From Deltaproteobacteria bacterium (GTDB lineage: Bacteria; Desulfobacterota; Desulfobulbia; Desulfobulbales; BM004), in NCBI GenBank assembly GCA_019312685.1, contig JAFDCR010000156.1, positions 1-6,706 on the forward strand: DNA of 6,706 nucleotides, in the 5' to 3' direction. Below are positions 6,174 through 6,706 of this stretch, piece after piece (within the stretch, counting starts at the first letter, position 1; every line of letters starts with the position of its first letter). The notes under the pieces were generated by a model. The model worked only from the letters and a program-made list of their open reading frames with translations, did not search any database and had not been told where the DNA came from. The position numbers and the translations under genes were made by a program.

Positions 6174-6192
6174 TGACTGAAAATATCAGTCA
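6174..6192. repeat. Short perfect inverted repeat TGACTGA/TCAGTCA
   Basis: TGACTGA at 6174-6180 and TCAGTCA at 6186-6192 are separated by AAATA. No T-run follows on either strand, so it does not look like a finished terminator. It lies 4 bp beyond the outer arm of the 6082-6169 structure and may belong to it or be a protein-binding site. Confidence 0.4.
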
Positions 6193-6336
6193 TGACATAA
6201 TTGTGGTTAGGTTGAGGAAAAACCGGGCAAGACAAACGTTACTGATCCGGCTGGTAAAAGGAGGATAACGTCTAAAGATTTAAGGATAATTTTTAATCAG
6301 GAGATAGTTAGGAGGAAGAATATTCAAAATAAATAT
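6193..6336. other. Non-coding spacer with Shine-Dalgarno-like motifs but no gene
   Basis: This completes the 350-bp gene-free stretch 5987-6336. Three purine-rich motifs occur on the plus strand: AAAAGGAGG near 6256-6264, CAGGAG near 6299-6304, and TTAGGAGG at 6308-6315. None is followed by ATG, GTG or TTG at working distance with an open frame, and the plus strand beyond is antisense to the 6337-6706 gene. GAATATT (6318-6324) and AATATTC (6332-6338) form an AT-rich inverted repeat overlapping the stop codon of the right-hand gene. It has no convincing terminator character. Confidence 0.5.
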
Positions 6337-6706
6337 TCAACGGTAGATATATTTCACAAAATAGAGCTCGTTATTGAAGAAATATTCCCCGAAATATGTT
6401 TCACCTCCCTTGATATGCACCTGGTAATTCAGAACTCTCTGGCTGCCGTCCTGTCCTGTCAGATAAATCCTGCCCTGCCTCAGTGACCCTTCGATCCGCC
6501 AGGTGCCATAGGCCTGCTCGTTACCGGCCACACCCCAGTTGCCGGTCTGGTAGCCGCCCTGGTCGGTAAAGGTGCCGCTGTAGCCCGCCTCGTAGGCCTC
6601 TTCATAAGTGCCGTCCGGTTTGAGGAAGAGATTGGTAAGGGTATTTGTCGTGACATAATCCCAGCGCCCGGCAAAATTGTAGAGAAGCGCCTGCAGTGAC
6701 GGGGCG
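6337..6706 (-). CDS. C-terminal part of an uncharacterised protein with a lipocalin-like beta-rich domain, N-terminus beyond window
   Basis: The minus-strand frame is open from the right edge (codons from 6705) to a TGA at 6339-6337, giving the last 122 residues. An apparent GTG start at 6531 is only an internal valine: the upstream frame is continuous and of the same character. The fragment begins with a helix-like SLQALLYNF, then GRW at 13-15. It continues with alternating polar and aromatic residues typical of beta strands: KPDGTYEEAYEAGYSG (29-44), GYQTGNWG (51-58), YGTWRIEG (66-73), GRIYLTGQDGS (78-88), NYQVH (93-97) and TYFGEYFFNNELYF (103-116), ending YIYR. Repeated G-x-W steps and DG turns suggest a small beta-barrel of the lipocalin-like kind. 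I do not recognise a named family. No enzymatic motif is visible. The upstream part, which would show any signal peptide or partner domain, is outside the window. Confidence 0.8.
   Translation of the reverse strand, partial: APSLQALLYNFAGRWDYVTTNTLTNLFLKPDGTYEEAYEAGYSGTFTDQGGYQTGNWGVAGNEQAYGTWRIEGSLRQGRIYLTGQDGSQRVLNYQVHIKGGETYFGEYFFNNELYFVKYIYR

Noticed and set aside
6214..6260. Possible minus-strand terminator ending in the T5 complement of 6218-6222
   Set aside because: Only a 4-bp CCGG self-pairing with a loop of about 20 nt precedes the T-run; the stem is too weak.
6337..6531. Separate 64-residue gene starting at GTG 6531
   Set aside because: The same frame is open upstream to the window edge with continuous beta-rich sequence, so 6531 is an internal valine codon of a longer protein.
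1..6706. CRISPR array, tRNA/rRNA gene, insertion sequence or phage integration site
   Set aside because: No regularly spaced repeats, cloverleaf-like sequence, transposase or integrase motifs, or matching terminal repeats with target duplications were seen.

Overview
The window looks like a chromosomal segment of a Gram-negative bacterium. The best guess is a sulfate- or metal-reducing member of the Desulfobacterota (former Deltaproteobacteria). The reasons are an isoaspartyl methyltransferase with a signal peptide, a large membrane protein with a spermidine-synthase-like domain, an FmdB zinc ribbon with a long acidic tail, and a stand-alone MshEN/T2SSE_N-type protein. This combination is familiar from that phylum, but the assignment rests on recalled family resemblance and not on a search. 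There is no sign of a phage, an insertion sequence, an rRNA or tRNA gene, or a CRISPR array.

Layout: (1) 1-983, minus strand: a membrane-anchored metallophosphoesterase whose C-terminus runs off the left edge. (2) 984-1114: a compact divergent regulatory region with two back-to-back -10-like hexamers and a perfect 17-bp palindrome. (3) 1115-4858, plus strand: a probable operon of exported L-isoaspartate O-methyltransferase (pcm, TTG start), a 14-helix membrane protein with a central spermidine-synthase/methyltransferase-fold domain, and an FmdB-type zinc-ribbon protein. (4) 4871-5974 (or 5986), minus strand: a protein built like the N-terminal regulatory half of a type II secretion/type IV pilus assembly ATPase, without the ATPase. 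It converges on the zinc-ribbon gene with only 12 bp between the stop codons. (5) About 5987-6336: an AT-rich non-coding stretch with nested inverted repeats and ribosome-binding-like motifs that have no gene behind them. (6) 6337-6706, minus strand: the C-terminal 122 residues of an uncharacterised protein with an aromatic, beta-rich, lipocalin-like domain, cut by the right edge.

How the genes may work together: the first three complete or near-complete genes share an envelope theme. Pcm carries an export signal. Charge distribution places the SAM-binding domain of the next protein outside the cytoplasm, and likewise suggests that the catalytic domain of the divergent phosphoesterase faces outward. 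If that is right, two adjacent co-transcribed genes encode SAM-type active sites on the periplasmic side of the membrane, where SAM is not normally thought to be available. This is the most interesting question the window raises. The minus-strand MshEN-like protein suggests a separate c-di-GMP-related or secretion/pilus regulatory function.
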